Source: Symbiodinium natans
Taxonomy: Eukaryota; Sar; Dinophyceae; Suessiales; Symbiodiniaceae
Direction: 5' to 3'
DNA length: 64,000 bases
NCBI GenBank assembly: GCA_905221605.1
Contig: CAJNDS010002530.1
Coordinates: forward strand, 186,001 to 250,000
Shown here: one piece after another, positions 23,720-36,615 of the stretch
How positions within the stretch are numbered: the stretch's first letter is position 1
Layout of the letters: each line of letters begins with the position of its first letter
The notes under the pieces: generated by a model
Database searches by the model: none
Told to the model about the DNA's origin: nothing
The model's input: the letters and a program-made list of their open reading frames with translations, nothing else
Position numbers and translations under genes: made by a program

Positions 23720-24330
23720 TCACTGGGCCTTCTTTCTGTGAGCCATTACAAACATCTCTTCAGGCATGAAAAAGCCTTTAAACATGCATTCAACGCAAGA
23801 CTCATGCCCCCCGACCGAACCTCCACAGTAGTTCGGCTGGAGAGGCCGATTGCACGCACACGGCTCACAGTGTCCAGGAGCTGCCAGAGTTGGCAAGATT
23901 CTGTGAATAAAGTGATTGTCAAGCCTTGCCGTCAGGCGAGTCAGCGGCTGCAGCGCCCACACCTCGTCTATGCGTTCATGGTTCTCCGGGGTGGAGTACT
24001 CCGCAAGTGTCTCGATGCACCTGAAGTTCCAGCACACATCCAGATCTTGAGCAATCGTCAGCAGAGGGTTGTTGAATGAGGGCCGAACTCCGGCAAATCG
24101 CCCACTGCTTCACAGGCAATAATGCTCTGGATTGCACTCTTGAGCCTGGCAAGAGTTCGCAACGTGCCAAACAGCGCAGCAGTCTACGCCTGCGAGGGCT
24201 CTACAGCAGCCTAAGAGGTCCACAAGTGCTGGCCTCGTTTCCAAAGTCGCAGACTCGTAGCCTGAGATATTCACACATTTGCACCGTCCTCGGAAAGCTT
24301 TTGCACATATCGGAGGGCAGTAGATAGTAG
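23720..24330 (-). CDS. Unrecognised minus-strand exons
   Basis: Two or three exon-like islands: about 24310-24200 KSFPRTVQMCEYLRLRVCDF; about 24180-24080 TLRTLARLKSAIQSIIACEA; and 24060-23925 NNPLLTIAQDLDVCWNFRCI, then ETLAEYSTPENHERIDEVWA. The last ends LQPLTRLT before a probable splice site. The helical, Leu-rich texture suggests a repeat or scaffold protein, but I cannot name a family. Confidence 0.4.
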
Positions 24331-24349
24331 AGGACATAAGAAAGTAAAC

Positions 24350-27300
24350 AACAGTGAACTTCAATGAAAGGATTGAATGAGAATCTCAACAAGAGGGAAC
24401 AGGAAGGAACATGAAGGGAGGCGAAGAGAAGCCTGGCAAAGCCTGCAGATTCTCTCCAGCCACTGCTCCGGCTGCTCCGGCCTGGTCGTTGGAAGCCTTT
24501 GGCAACGACGTAGAAGCAGGGATCTGCCTCGCCAGCGTCGGCAGCACAACTGTCAAACAATGTTAAAACTCTTTAACTTACGCCACGTTCAGCTACTTAA
24601 GCAAACTCGTCGGGGCCTCGTTTGGGCTATGAGCCAATGCCCAAGCCCCATGTGCCTTTCTTGCTCCAACCCATACAACATTCTTGGAGGAGGGCCTGTG
24701 GGAGATGCGAGGCCTATGACATGCCTACATGTCAAGACACGCTTTCCGCTCACCTGCTACCGCCTGAAAACTCGCAAGAAGATCATCCGAAAGTCCAAGC
24801 GATCACTGTGTACACTTTCCCTTCATAGCCAAAGCCTTCAAGCCCCACGTCTGACACTTTGGCCTCGAAGTACCAAAACCAAAACCACGTTTGAAAGAAG
24901 CACTCGACCATTCCACATCTAATTAGGTCTTGCTTGCTTCTACTCTCTCCCCGATTCGGACGCATGATCGTTAACAATTGTCAATGTACCAAAAGATGTC
25001 AACCCCACTGCTATCACCTGACCCAAGAAGGGACAAGCGAAACGGACGCTCACTCTTCCCGACATCTTTCGAGGCTCTCGTCTGCCAGTCTCGCTCCTGG
25101 TGATAGATCTCTGACTTGAAGGGGAAGACCTGGCAACTCCCCAAGCTTGCATGCAAACAGCTGACGCATGCCTGGAGTACAAAATCTCTGGGGGAAAGTC
25201 GTTGTTACGAAAACGTCGACAAGATAATCATGTGAGGGCCATAGCTCAGTGAGTCACGGTGGTCCTGTGCTCTGGGATGGGCTTTGCCCCCGTTTGGTGC
25301 TTGCGGTGTGAGTGGAGATGCCGGCTGTTTGAACTCCTGTTGGCTAGGGGCATGACTGTTCCCATGCCCCCCTTGTACAGGCAAACAGGAAGGTGGCAAA
25401 AGCGCATCTGCATGCGCTAAAGCAGTGGCTTGGCAGATATAACTCAAGACCTCGGAATGTCAATGAGAAGAAGAAGAAGAAGATGATGCACGAATAGTGT
25501 TTTCACTATTTATCCTGCATACTGCAAGCATTGATTCGTTTACCGTCACAAGGTTCCCAGGTTTGACAGTTTTCGCCAAAAAGAGAATTGCATGCGCTTA
25601 CCGAGTTAGTGGACTCGTGCTTACAGGGATGAAACTGTTTCTGGCCGTACAGCTGCTCGATGTTTGCTCTTGTGCTGCTTGCAAGAGCTGCGTCCGATTT
25701 CACTCGATTTTGCCAGATCTTTTATTTCCTATTCACTGTACCTCATTGATGTTAAAGCGGATAGTTTTGCGTGTCAACTCCAGCTGGCACTTGTCGGCCG
25801 GAGAAAGTCTGACACCATTGAAAGACTCGCTGAATCACGAAGCTAGGTGCACCTCATCAAAGAAAGTGATCACCAGCCCGAGTAGGCGCATGATCGCCTC
25901 ACGGACTCTCCAGCGGCAGGAACAGAGTTCAGATCAAGTCTGATCGATCTCCAGAAAATTTCACGAGGCGCCTCGCGGTACCAGTGCTCTTCCTGATCTC
26001 CACGCCCACGCCAGCCAAATCGAAAGAAAAATGTACCTCACACGGACAAGCATGTGTGTTGCCACAGCATGGCAGCCTCCTTGCCTCCTGTCTTGAGCAT
26101 GCCAAGACCAAGACGGATCTCCTTTGCAGCTACCAGGCTCGAAGTTCAACGCGTCTGAAAGTTGCCCCGAACAAAGCCGAACAAATCGTCCTGGAAGGTC
26201 AACGCCCAGATGCCCAGTGTCGCGCACCTGGCACAAGAAGCAACGGCATGGCATGCCGTGACCAACATCGTTCCAATGACTTCTTTCCCCAGCCGGACAG
26301 ATGAACATAGCTTCTTCGTTTACACTGCGTTTGTCAAGCGAAAGCTTACTACAGCCACTGCCTTTACTTTACTTTGAGGGGGGGGGTAGCATGTTGGGGT
26401 GGAGATGTAGTCATTTAATTCCGCCACACGACATCCCAACGAATCCTCGTGGAACCGTGCGACTTGGTTTGCCGGGTAGCAGAGCCGGTGAACCTTGTAT
26501 GAGGCCGATCGGGCTTGGTTTTCGATCATGAGGCTGAGTCATCTAAATATCGAATTGGTGTCCTGCAACTCTTGCCTCCAGATGGTGGCAGGAGCGCAAA
26601 CCCAAGCCCACAGCTGTCATGATAAAACATGCAGGGAATACGTGGCACCCACCCCAGCCGCCTCGGACTCTTCGCCTTGCCAGCCGCATCAGACTGGCTG
26701 TATGTGATGGCTCATCATGGTGCGTAGCTGGCCACAACAGGCCATGGTACCAGCCATGAGGACCGGAAAGCGGGCATTCGTGCAACGAATGCAGGTCCAT
26801 GTCCAGGCTTGAACTCTCGAAGACAGTTTGCGAGTGGAAATCTCTCGAACAAACACACAAAAGCCTTGGCCTCGACTCGGCCGTTTTGGCAGCTTACATC
26901 AGCTTGTACGGTTGGAGCTGGGTCACACAGGACTCCAGCTGATTTCTGGGCCTACACCAGCCGTGTCAGGGAAGGAGAGACGTTTTGCTTTTTGATCTGG
27001 ATTCGTTTTGCCAGCGCCGGGCCGTGATGCGGATGACATGGCATCACTGTGAGTCCAAAACCGGATCGTTGCACATGGCGAAAAAACCCGACAGTGAACC
27101 GATAGTGACTAACCTATGGTCTAAGCATCCTCTTCTCACGGTTCATGATTCTCATATGTCATGTATCGTCATGTATCGAGGGTGCGATCATTTGAGAATA
27201 CAGATTCCACTGCGCTCCAACCAGTTCTTCAACAAAAACGGTTGCCACAAGCTGGGATTGTCCCCACGTACGAGAGTTGCTGGGACCCCCGAAAGGGTCA

Positions 27301-27470
27301 CAGAAGCTGATGGCTTGGATTTGTTTAAGAAGCTTATAGGAAGTCCAGGAAGTCCACAACTTTCTGAAGCATGCTGCATCTTGCTTGTAGCATTGCAACA
27401 AAGTCACCATTAGCCCCAAACCTGCTCTCTCAAAAACCCAACATGCGTCGGGCAAAGGACTCTAAACAAA
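24350..27470. other. Scattered weak minus-strand exon candidates, no resolved gene
   Basis: Short protein-like minus stretches appear at about 25930-25830 (REAIMRLLGLVITFFDEVHL), 26290-26170 (CARCATLGIWALTFQDDLFG), 25430-25220 (Pro/Ser/His-rich) and 27320-27190 (VTLSGVPATLVRGDNPSLWQ). They may belong to one or more genes, but no joint could be verified. 26379-26387 is a short G run. Confidence 0.3.
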
Positions 27471-27694
27471 ATTATGCAGGCGTAGACCCCAAACAGTGAG
27501 GAGGGCCAGAAAAGGCCAAAAAGGCCAGAAGAGCACCGACACTCCCGGAGACAAAAAGTACAAGTTCGTGGGGCCGAATTCCCTTGGGGGTCAAAAAGAC
27601 GCCAACCTGGGAGATTCGGCTTTGCACGCGTCTGGAACTTGGGGGCCAAAAGACCCAGCTGATGCTCATGATGCTCAACCCCAAAATCGCTACC

Positions 27695-28445
27695 CCCTGA
27701 AGAGGCCACGAGAGGCCGGAATTCGCGCGAAACCACAGCGGGAGCATCGAAGTGCAACGGAATTCGCACGAAACCACAGCGGGAGCATCGAAACGCAACG
27801 GAATTCGCGCGAAACCACAGCGGCAGCATCGAAACCAAGGACCCGTCCCACCGCGCGCGCCATTGCGGTCGGCAACCTAAGTGGCCCCCCCAGAAGAGGC
27901 CTGAAGAGGCCACGAGAGGCCGGAATTCGCGCGAAACCACAGCGGGAGCATCGAAATGCAACGGAATTCGCGCGAAACCACAGTGGGAGCATCGAAACGC
28001 AACGGAATTCGCGCGAAACCACAGCGGGAGCGTCGAAACCAAGGCTCTCACCGCGCGCGCCGTTGGCAACTTAAGTGGCCCCCCCCAGAAGAGGCCTGAA
28101 GAGACCACGAGAGGCCGGAATTCTCGGAAACCACAGGGGGAGCACAACGGAATTCGCGCGAAACCACAGTGGGAGCATCGAAACGCAACGGAATTCGCGC
28201 GAAACCACAGCGGGAGCGTCGAAACCAAGGCTCTCACCGCGCGCGCCGTTGGCAACTTAAGTGGCCCCCCCCAGAAGAGGCCTGAAGAGACCACGAGAGG
28301 CCGGAATTCTCGGAAACCACAGGGGGAGCACAACGGAATTCGCGCGAAACCACAGCGGGAGCATCGAAACGCAACGGAATTCGCGCGAAACCACAGCGGG
28401 AGCGTCGAAACCAAGGCCCCATCCCACCGCCGCGCGCGCCGTTGC
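27695..28445 (+). repeat. Nested satellite: 41-bp units in 186-203-bp higher-order repeats, EcoRI site in almost every unit
   Basis: The basic unit is about 41 bp, containing GGAATTCGCGCGAAACCACA followed by GCGGGAGCATCGAAACGCAA. Groups of about three units are followed by a GCGCGCGCC and GTTGGCAACTTAAGTGGC linker and AGAAGAGGCCTGAAGAG, making higher-order repeats of about 203 and then 186 bp (four in all). The last two, at about 28062-28247 and 28248-28433, are nearly identical. All six frames stay open, because 41 is not a multiple of three and stops are absent. This produces spurious proteins of up to 334 residues on the minus strand. Confidence 0.92.
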
Positions 28446-28865
28446 GGTCAGCAACCAATTCTTTTACTCTGAACGTAAGAACCCCATTGTGCAAGCACTG
28501 TTTGGGGAACAAACCTTTACAGCAGCCATACAGGTCACAGGTCATACGAAAGCTGAGACCTTGCCTTGCTTGACATTCCGCGAAGTCTTACTGCGGCGCT
28601 TAGCTTCGCCTTGCATCCAAGGCTTCGACACGCTTTGGTGAATCCCGCGGCTTTTCACGATGGGTGAATGACCTCAGGCCCGCACGCTGGTTTGCAGGAC
28701 TTCGTCTTCCCAGGTCCTGAACGTGATCGTCATGATAAATCTTAGTCCGAATGAGTGGGGATCGTTGCTTGCAGCCGGGAGCTTGCTCGGGCTTGAAGGC
28801 TTCAGGTTCTACATTCCATTTGGACTCTTACAGATCTTGCTCGTTCCAATCCCACGAATCGAGCA

Positions 28866-28909
28866 AGGGGGAGGGGAGGGAGGGGAGCGGGGAGGGAGGG
28901 GAGGGGGCT
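28866..28909 (+). repeat. Polypurine G-rich tract (GGGGAGGGAGGGG)n
   Basis: About 44 bp consist only of G and A apart from one C, with many GGG and GGGG blocks. It is a strong G-quadruplex or triplex candidate on the plus strand. Confidence 0.85.
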
Positions 28910-28949
28910 TCGAAAGCGATGAGGGACCTTTCAGGATCATGATCATCAT

Positions 28950-30280
28950 GAGGAAGTGCATCCATGTGCTTCGACATCGACTACCACGAGGTTGGGGACT
29001 GGGCGGCCTTCATGAAGCAGTCCCTCCCCATGTCTCACTCCCAGGATCCCAGGGACATGCGAAGATGCGTTTGGAGACCTCCAACCCTTCAATCGAAGAT
29101 GCCCCAAGGATCCCAAGGCCGAGATAAATCCAGGTCCAAGGTCCAGCCCAACGATTCGGCACATGAAATCAACAAATCGACATGGTTCGCGGGAACGTGA
29201 CCTGTGCATCTGCCATGATGACGTCCACCAACTTCGGACCTTGCGATGAAAGATGCTGCGCTTGACATCGGTCTGCACCACACGATCTGAGAAGCGTGCA
29301 CTCCAGGTCTTCTGGAGACCGCAGCTCCATCAAGTTACATGCCTAGCAGTTCTATCAATAATCTGAAGGTGGACACCTGGCGCTTATCTTGACATTTGTA
29401 GCGGGCTGATAGGACCCTATCAGCATGAAAAACAGCTGCCTGCCTGAACATGAAACCGCAGGTCGCTCAGCAATAGTGGAAAGCCACCCGCCTGGAACAG
29501 CGCTGACTCACATGTTGACCCACGTTGACCCCAGAACTACTGGTCTCTCCGCATGTCTCCACCTCAAACGGCAAAGTGACACCGTAGCCCATGCCGCCAT
29601 CGCACAGCTCCTACCGATGACACGGTAGCTCTACCTGCTTCATACTGCAGCAATAATGCACAGTCGCTCTGCTGAGTTTTTTTCTCTTGGCATGTTCTTC
29701 ACGAGACGTGCCCCGCCTCGATCATGGCATATTACAACTGTACAACTCAACACAATCTTTGTACCTCCCCAAAATGCCTCTGAGTACGATCTTTGGCCCC
29801 ATCGGCCGCTGTGCCTCGCTGATTCCTTCATAAACTCTGCTATCTCGGCTGTCTCGCCTTCTCATTAAGGTGTGAGAGGAGTCTCGGAGTCCAAGGAGAG
29901 AATCGCCATGGTCCGGTTGTAGTGGTTGCAGCACCGCATCGAGCGAAGGCGGAAAGCTGGAGTGGAAGGTGCGGAAGCTGAACGCGAGGGATGGTTTGTC
30001 TGCGGCCGACACAGCGTCACACGCTCGCGCTAAGCTCGGGATGCTCGGGATGCTCGGGTGCAGCGGCTCGGCGCAAGTTTGAGGGCGTCAAGGTTGTAAT
30101 GGTGACAGTATGTGACAGTGAGAACCGCAAAAAGTTCTCGAAGCACGGCATCTTCTCTTGAGAGAGTATTTACTCATACACGCTTGTCTTCCGGCTGCCA
30201 GAAAACGCAGATCTCATCTCTTGGGGCTCGAAGTTCAGTCTGTGAGGGTTTCCAGATCCAGCCAGCGTGCCACAACCTGC
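28950..30280. other. No resolved gene; one minus exon candidate
   Basis: A minus-strand stretch at about 30010-29870 (AADKPSLAFSFRTFHSSFPP then SLDAVLQPLQPD) looks coding. A plus frame at 28965-29030 (CFDIDYHEVGDWAAFMKQSL) also looks protein-like, so strand is ambiguous here. The rest shows nothing. Confidence 0.3.
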
Positions 30281-30379
30281 CAAGAAGTTCAGATGACACC
30301 AACGAAATGAAACGAACGGGACTTGGATGGTATGCGAAGAGCACCAGAACTTAAGCTCCTTGCATAGCGCCAAGCTGCC

Positions 30380-33300
30380 ACACTTTTCATAAGGCACTCC
30401 TGCAACAGCTCAGCAAGCCGCTTCAACACTTGACCATTCGACGTTCTCAATGGTGTCGCAACATGCTTACGTTCACACTTTCGTGGTCTCCTCATTGAAA
30501 TTCTTCATTGCAGAAGACACCGCCTTGCAGTGGAGGCACACTGGCAACAGAGGCGCAAGTAGGTCGGTGATGCAGCCGTCCACTTCACTGTCTTGTAGCA
30601 TCTTTGTAGCATCTTGCCTGTAAGTCCAGCGTGATGAGCTGGATCATGAGGTCCGGCACAGACCTTGGAAGACTCTGCACGTCGATTCATGTCTGCTTCC
30701 TTGCTGTGCTCTGCCACAGCACTCCCCCGAATATCCCCGTACCAGAATCACCAGAACCTGACCAGGACCCCTATAGACAGGACTTGGCGGCTGACTTGAA
30801 GTACTGCACATGAGGGAACATCGCCCAGTCGGTGTACTTGGACCAAAAGATGGAGCGCCTAAGCTGACAAATGCTTGGCGCTTGCTTGGCCACGAGTACT
30901 CTATGACGCTCTATGACTTCTTCCCAAGGTCGGGGTCCGGGCTCCACGTCAAGAGGGCCAAAGCCATCAAAGAAGGGTGAGTATGGAAATCGGTCCTGCA
31001 CTCAAAGGACACTCAGACTAAAAGTTAAATGGTATCCTGTACTTCGGTCGCTGGCGTCACTGAAATTGGATTGAAAAGCCATCATGCATGTTGGGATGCT
31101 CCTCTTCAGGGATCAGTGTCGACAGCACGGGGCCTCGTCTTTCTTTCTCAAAGCAATTAGCCACTGATTGACTCCATGGTTCTAAGAGTTTTTCAAACTG
31201 TTTTCAGTCGGCCTTCACTGGGAAAGAGTCTGGGCTGCTCCAAATCGGGCCGTGTGTGCTGACCTGTCCAAACATTGAAATAGTCGTCTTCGCGGAAGTC
31301 ACCCCCTTGAAGTCACTTTAAGTTTTGAATCTATGACATCCAAGGAATCAAAGATCCCGGCCAAACACGCCCCAATGCCACAGCTGGAATGGCACCTTGC
31401 AAGCTGCAAGGACAAAGTGGGAGCTAAGAAATGACCAAAAAGAGAAAAGCACAGTTGACTTACATACTTCCGACAGGGGAGCAAAGGTTGGCATGTTCAT
31501 GGAGTAGAACTCCCAAAAGAACATCAGCGACGTGTCGTAGGGGAACCCCACCTCAGTGGTCCACTGCGAGATACTGCGAGACATATCTGTGAGTGGCTGC
31601 GGAAAGCGGACAGGCTGAGAGCGGAAAAAGGCAGCGACTCTCAGCATGTGCCCGGCTGTTGAGTCACTGAGGTCCCGACCACCGCACGGAACTGCGCCAA
31701 CGATCGGTAGGAGAGCGTGTTGTTGTAGACCTCTGTCCACACGCTTGATTTGAGATTGCAGTTCCGCGGTGAGAGCAAACCCCAGGCCTCTTCGGTTGTG
31801 TCCGGGTTCCTCGACGCATAAAATGGCAAACATTGCAAGCACCACGTGAAAGGTGTGAGAACAGATCATGCCCAAAGCAGGCATGCTTCAGCAGATTCGT
31901 GAACTGCACGAAGCGCAGCGGGTACTGAGGATTCACATCCACAAAACGATCCAGAACGCACTCTTGCCATCCACCGCTGGTTCCTGGCCGTGAGACCAGA
32001 ACCTGGCATGCAGGACAATGGTGCTGCATTTGTGCTATCATATGCTGCATGATGTCCGGCATTCTCAGCAGAATCTGCCTCAGAATTGCGAAGCGGGTAG
32101 TATGTGGCATTTGTGTGCAAGCCATGGATTCGAAGAGTTGGAATCCTGAGACCAGTTTGCCATGCGACCTGCAAGAAAAAGTTCGCAAAACAGGGTTCTC
32201 AAGTGCAAAGATGTGCAAAGATGCACTCCCACAGGGAGCATACTTAGCGACTTCGCTGGGCACGTCCGAGCCTCCTCGGCCAGGTATGCGTTGTTGGCTG
32301 CGACGATGGTTCTCTCATCCTTGCCCATCTGCACGAAAGCTTTCAAGAAGGCCGTGCGATCATCTCGATGGACATACTGCAGTATAGGTAGGCCTGCACT
32401 CATCACTCCAACTTCGGCTCGGCTCTACTGTTGGCGCAATGCTCGGAGGCCTAAATAAGCGAAGATCGCTGGCCGGGCACGGGACCATTGGGCCGCATCC
32501 CACAAGAGCCGACACCACACCGCAGGAATGGAGCACATCCACACATCCTCAGATCTCTGCTCCGGAGAGACATGATGAATTGCACCGAATGGTATGACCT
32601 TTCCACCCGCTCCCAGTGATATGTGCTTGGACGTTGTCGATGGCACAGCTTCAGTCCCGCGTCGGCTTCAGAAAGCTGCGGCATCATCTCTTGCCGAAAG
32701 CTGCTGGACAGTTCGGAGAAAGATGCATCCTCCGCCTACCGTGTCAGGGAAAACCATGCCCTACATGCTGCAAAGTCGTATGGCAGCATGAGGCCTCAAG
32801 TCGCGCGGACCTTGTGGGACTTCAGAACACCCATACAGTAGCATCAGAAAGACAACTCAAGCTCCGCTATACTAAGCCCGGTGCAGCCAATCCAGGTACT
32901 CTCGGTTTCTGCCAGACGCGCAGAGGGAAGGCCGATAGTTGGCGCACAGTTGCATAGCAAGTGAGTTTCCACGGAACTCAATGCTGTAGTCGTCACGAAG
33001 GAAGCCTCAGACAATGCATTGAAACCTGCGACTTGCAGATACCAGTCTCAAGGCAGAATGAACAGTCATATTTCTTTTTTGGACAAGCTGCGGCTAATCA
33101 TCGTAACAGCTTCGCCAGCTGTCGAGGTGTGGATACAAAACTGCCATACAATCAGATGTCGCTGACTCACTTGGGCCCCAAGGCCGCGCCATTCGCCCGG
33201 CGGACCTCGTAAGGCAGCCACCATCTCAACCGTGGGGAGACTGAAGCTACCCTGTCGTCAACAGAAAGTTTTCCATGCCTTCCCACAAAACTGTCGTATC

Positions 33301-34120
33301 TGTCGTTGCAGCTGAGCTGGCCTTCCCCCGGGAGTAGAAAGAACGGGGCGGCACCAGGTGCAGGCTTCGCCGCCTCGACGGTCTCACGCCAGGCCAGCCG
33401 CTCCTTGAGAAAGATGCGGTGATATGCAGTGCTTTGCTTTTGTCTGTTGCCTTGCTTTTGCTTCTTGTTACTTTGGCTTGCATTTTGTTCAGTGCCGTTT
33501 GGCGATACCTGAGACCTGGAGGGCCTGCTTCGAATTGCGGACAGCGGGCGTAATAGAAGGCTGAACCAAGCTGCCCGGGATGCGCATAGTCTGGAGCAGC
33601 ATTCAGCGGGATCCAAGTGCCACCGGCATGGAAGTTTACCTCAAGTCAGCACTACCATGATTCTACCATGCTATACCGCTAATACCGCTATCAATCGCCC
33701 CGTGTTCCCCTACCATGTCAGCTGCCTCCTTGAAATTGACAGCCGTTCTGCCGACAAGCATCCAGCACGAGGAATGAGGATACGGGCCAAGATGAGGATT
33801 CCACAAAATCAAAGGAGTGGTAGTGGCCTTAAACGACTTGCCGGTGACTTGTTGAGGAACAAGCATGCTAAAACATTTGGCTCACATGGACAAAGCGCTG
33901 CTCAAGCGCCCAGAAGGTGCCGAGCTGTGTAGACATGGCGCAGAGCGTCTGCCACCTCACTGGGTGCATTCCAGTGCAACCATACGCAGTAGCTAAACTG
34001 CAGCGAGTGCAATGAACGGGACAGATCTGCGACTGGAATTTTGAGCGTGTCTGAGCACTGCACATGCTCCGGAAGCTTGTGCCAGGCAAGCACCATCAAA
34101 GCGGTCAAATATCCGTACAA
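30380..34120 (-). CDS. Long unrecognised minus-strand gene with at least ten exon islands
   Basis: Strong protein-like minus frames follow one another over 3.7 kb: 34120-33905 GYLTALMVLAWHKLPEHVQC; 33850-33690 TTTPLILWNPHLGPYPHSSC; 33430-33170 RIFLKERLAWRETVEAAKPA and WLPYEVRRANGAAL; about 32760-32670 GMVFPDTVGGGCIFLRTVQQ; 32646-32450 HISLGAGGKVIPFGAIHHVS; about 32400-32255 GLPILQYVHRDDRTAFLKAF; 32090-31860 FAILRQILLRMPDIMQHMIA; 31650-31465 DTSLMFFWEFYSMNMPTFAP; 30985-30780 PYSPFFDGFGPLDVEPGPRP and FWSKYTDWAMFPHVQYFKSA; 30600-30500 MLQDSEVDGCITDLLAPLLP; and 30470-30385 GQVLKRLAELLQECLMKSVA. The FWEFYSMNMPTFAP ... YTDWAMFPHVQYF pair reminds me of large glycosyltransferase-like protist proteins, but this is only an impression. 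It could be two genes. Confidence 0.55.
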
Positions 34121-34414
34121 GCAGAAGCCGGACGGTGCCTTCCAGAAGCTGTGAACTCATGCTGAGGCCTGTGACAGATGCAACAACCTGAGCACCTGAA
34201 GCGCTTGGTATTCTGTCTTGGTATTCTCAAAGTAGTGTCTGATGAGGTAGCGCCTGGCTTTGCTATGAATCAAGACCAGCATGCTTAAGATTCAACCATA
34301 CAGCACTGTCTACTTAGTGGCATCAACAACAACAACACCTGAGGCGTGTACTCAAAGTTGTTCGAGTCACGGCCTAGCTTCCAGACATGAAGATGTTGCA
34401 AGCGTCTCAGATTC

Positions 34415-34730
34415 AAGCGCAAGTGCGTGCGTGCCTGCGTGCGTGCGTGCGACCCGCGGGGATGTAAACGAAACGGGGATCACAAGGAAGCGAGGATGAA
34501 CGAAACGGGGATGGGAACGCGGAGATCAAAACGACGGGGATGAAACGAAACGCGGATCGTCTACGGCGTGTCTGCGGGGATGGCGCGGGCAGAGGGGAGA
34601 GCTGTGTCCGTGAGCCGGGAGGACAGAGAAGGAGGGTGGGCGCGAGAGCGCATGTGCCACGCGTCTGCGGTGCAGAAGCGCTGTGTCCATCTGTGCGCGT
34701 CAGCCGGGAGGACAGAGCCGGAGGGGATCA
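34415..34730 (+). repeat. Degenerate (ACGGGGATGAAACGA)n repeat with GCGT tract and a repeated 16-mer
   Basis: A short (GCGT)n tract at about 34423-34448 leads into degenerate copies of AACGAAACGGGGATG to about 34560. AGCCGGGAGGACAGAG then occurs twice, about 90 bp apart. No coding signal. Confidence 0.75.
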
Positions 34731-36500
34731 CGCGGGCTGTGAGATGGCTTTTTCGCGTCAAATAATCAACTACCTGCATCATGGTATTCGATCTAATCTA
34801 CAACATGCGCATGTGGAACGGACTTTAAACGTGGGGATTTCATTCCGGCACTCTTTGTAATTCGGATTGTTTTGGGGTTCCTGGCTTGGCCTTTTTTCTG
34901 ACTTACTACAGGCAACTTGTAGCCTCCCTGTGAGGCATTCCCGAGTCTGCCGCCTTGACAGGGTAGGTAAGAAGCTGAGTCCAACAATTAACATATAAAC
35001 GAGTCACCAGTTCCAGCCCCTCAAGGTGTCTCGGAAGCTGTACGCGGAGGTCATCGCCATCAGCATGAGCATGCATGAGCAGCTCAGGCCGACGCAGTCT
35101 CTGTGTAGTTCAGCAACGAAATCGAAGCCAAGCTCCGAGCTGCTGAGGCACTCGTCTCCTCAGCGAACTCATGCGATGTGCTGCTCGCTCACGGCCGCAA
35201 TCGGCCTTTGCCGTTTCTCAACGTTGTGACTTGTGACAGAGCTCAGTCCACGTGCTCTGTGGCAAGTGTGTGCTGGTACCGCGACAGGACCCCTCACATG
35301 AGCCCACGACCAAACCGAGCTCTCGGGCAGACCCAGTGATGCCACTGCTCCTCTGGGAAAAACTCAAAATTTAAAAAAAATTGAAGCTTGAGAACTGAGA
35401 GCCTAAGGGGGCTCGACATGGCTCTCCATTCCTCTTCACTCCTCTCGCTCCTCTATCTTTGCAGCCATTGACTCCAAGGCTGTTGAGCGTTCGAAACCAT
35501 TAGCCACCGCCTGGCGGCATTGCAAGATATGATGCTTACGGCTTACGGCAACTGCTTACAACATCAGCTTTTGACGGACTCTCCAGCAGAACAGCAGAAG
35601 CGCTCTGTCCGAGCAAACGGTCCAGAATGTTGCTGCTTCCACTACCAGATAGCAACAGCCTCTGTCGCGGCCAGCCGAAAATAGCGCCACTCCTTCGGCG
35701 GCAAACGACACCCAACGTTTCACACAATGACACAATGTCCATACTGCCAAGCCCAGTGGTCCTTAGGCCAGCCTTCGCCCTCGCAGTCCAACATGCGGGG
35801 TACCTGAACTTGAGCACGCTGAGCTGTACAGGTCTGTGTCACTGTACCAGCTCTTATAAGGCCTCAACTCGGCCTCACTCCAAAACTCGTGTGGGTTTGC
35901 CGATGGCACGTGCATGCTCACCCGTTCAGTAGCACAGGCTCATCAAAGTTGCAGGCGTACCTGCAATGTGCTGCCATCTTGCCCAGCAGCATCCTCGATT
36001 GCAAGAAGGCGCCGTGCTGGGGCTGACCCACCCTCCCTCTAGGCTCACGGAAGCTTTTTGATTTCAGCAAAAGAGTCCTCCGCCAGCAATGTAAGAAAAA
36101 CGATAGGCCTCACATCTTCGCCCGTCACACAAGGGCCAACGCTATCCAACGCTAGCATGCCGGTGGCCGAGCGGCACAAGACGAGCTGAGAGCCAGCAGC
36201 CCATGGCCACAAGATGCCACAAAAAGTGCAAAGCTGCAGCCTTTGCTGATGCATGGCTAATCTGTTTCTGGGACTCTGTCACCACTACAGTGAGGCGATT
36301 TTCGAGTCGAGCAGAAACATCTGCAGCATCAGCATTCACGCAAGACCCGCGTTTCGCTGAGCCGGGCCATGACGGCATCCTACGCCAAGAAGGCCCACCA
36401 AGGCAAGGATTCCTCGAGCATCCGCTGCGAAAAGCCACCGGGCGCGCAGCCCAAATCCTCGTTTTCAGGTTCCCAAACATGTCCATGTCTTCACATCGTT
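34730..36500. other. No resolved gene; two weak minus exon candidates
   Basis: Minus stretches at about 35190-35100 (EFAEETSASAARSLASISLL) and 35700-35570 (SGSGSSNILDRLLGQSASAV) look mildly coding. Nothing could be joined. Confidence 0.3.
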
Positions 36501-36615
36501 TGCATCATTTCGCATCACTCGCATCGCGTCATGCATGTGTCCAGAAACGACAATATGTCTCTGAAGGCAGCAGGATGCTTCTCGATCGCCTCACAGAGCA
36601 CCTCCAGGACCAAAA
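36500..36615 (-). CDS. Isolated minus-strand exon, helical
   Basis: Reads VLEVLCEAIEKHPAAFRDIL then SFLDTCMTRCE, an amphipathic helical-repeat texture (HEAT/ARM-like by impression). Neighbouring sequence at 36480-36250 may carry further exons, but two minus frames compete. The gene is not identified. Confidence 0.4.

Noticed and set aside
25225..25290. TAGCTCAGTGAGTC, similar to a tRNA A-box or DinoSINE head
   Set aside because: No B-box or acceptor-stem pairing at the right distance and no tRNA fold can be drawn; probably chance.
27410..28414. 334-residue minus-strand open frame with Trp/Phe/Arg repeats (and 192- and 110-residue relatives on both strands)
   Set aside because: It is generated by the 41-bp satellite, which lacks stops in all frames; the period is not a multiple of three, so the 'repeats' change frame from unit to unit.
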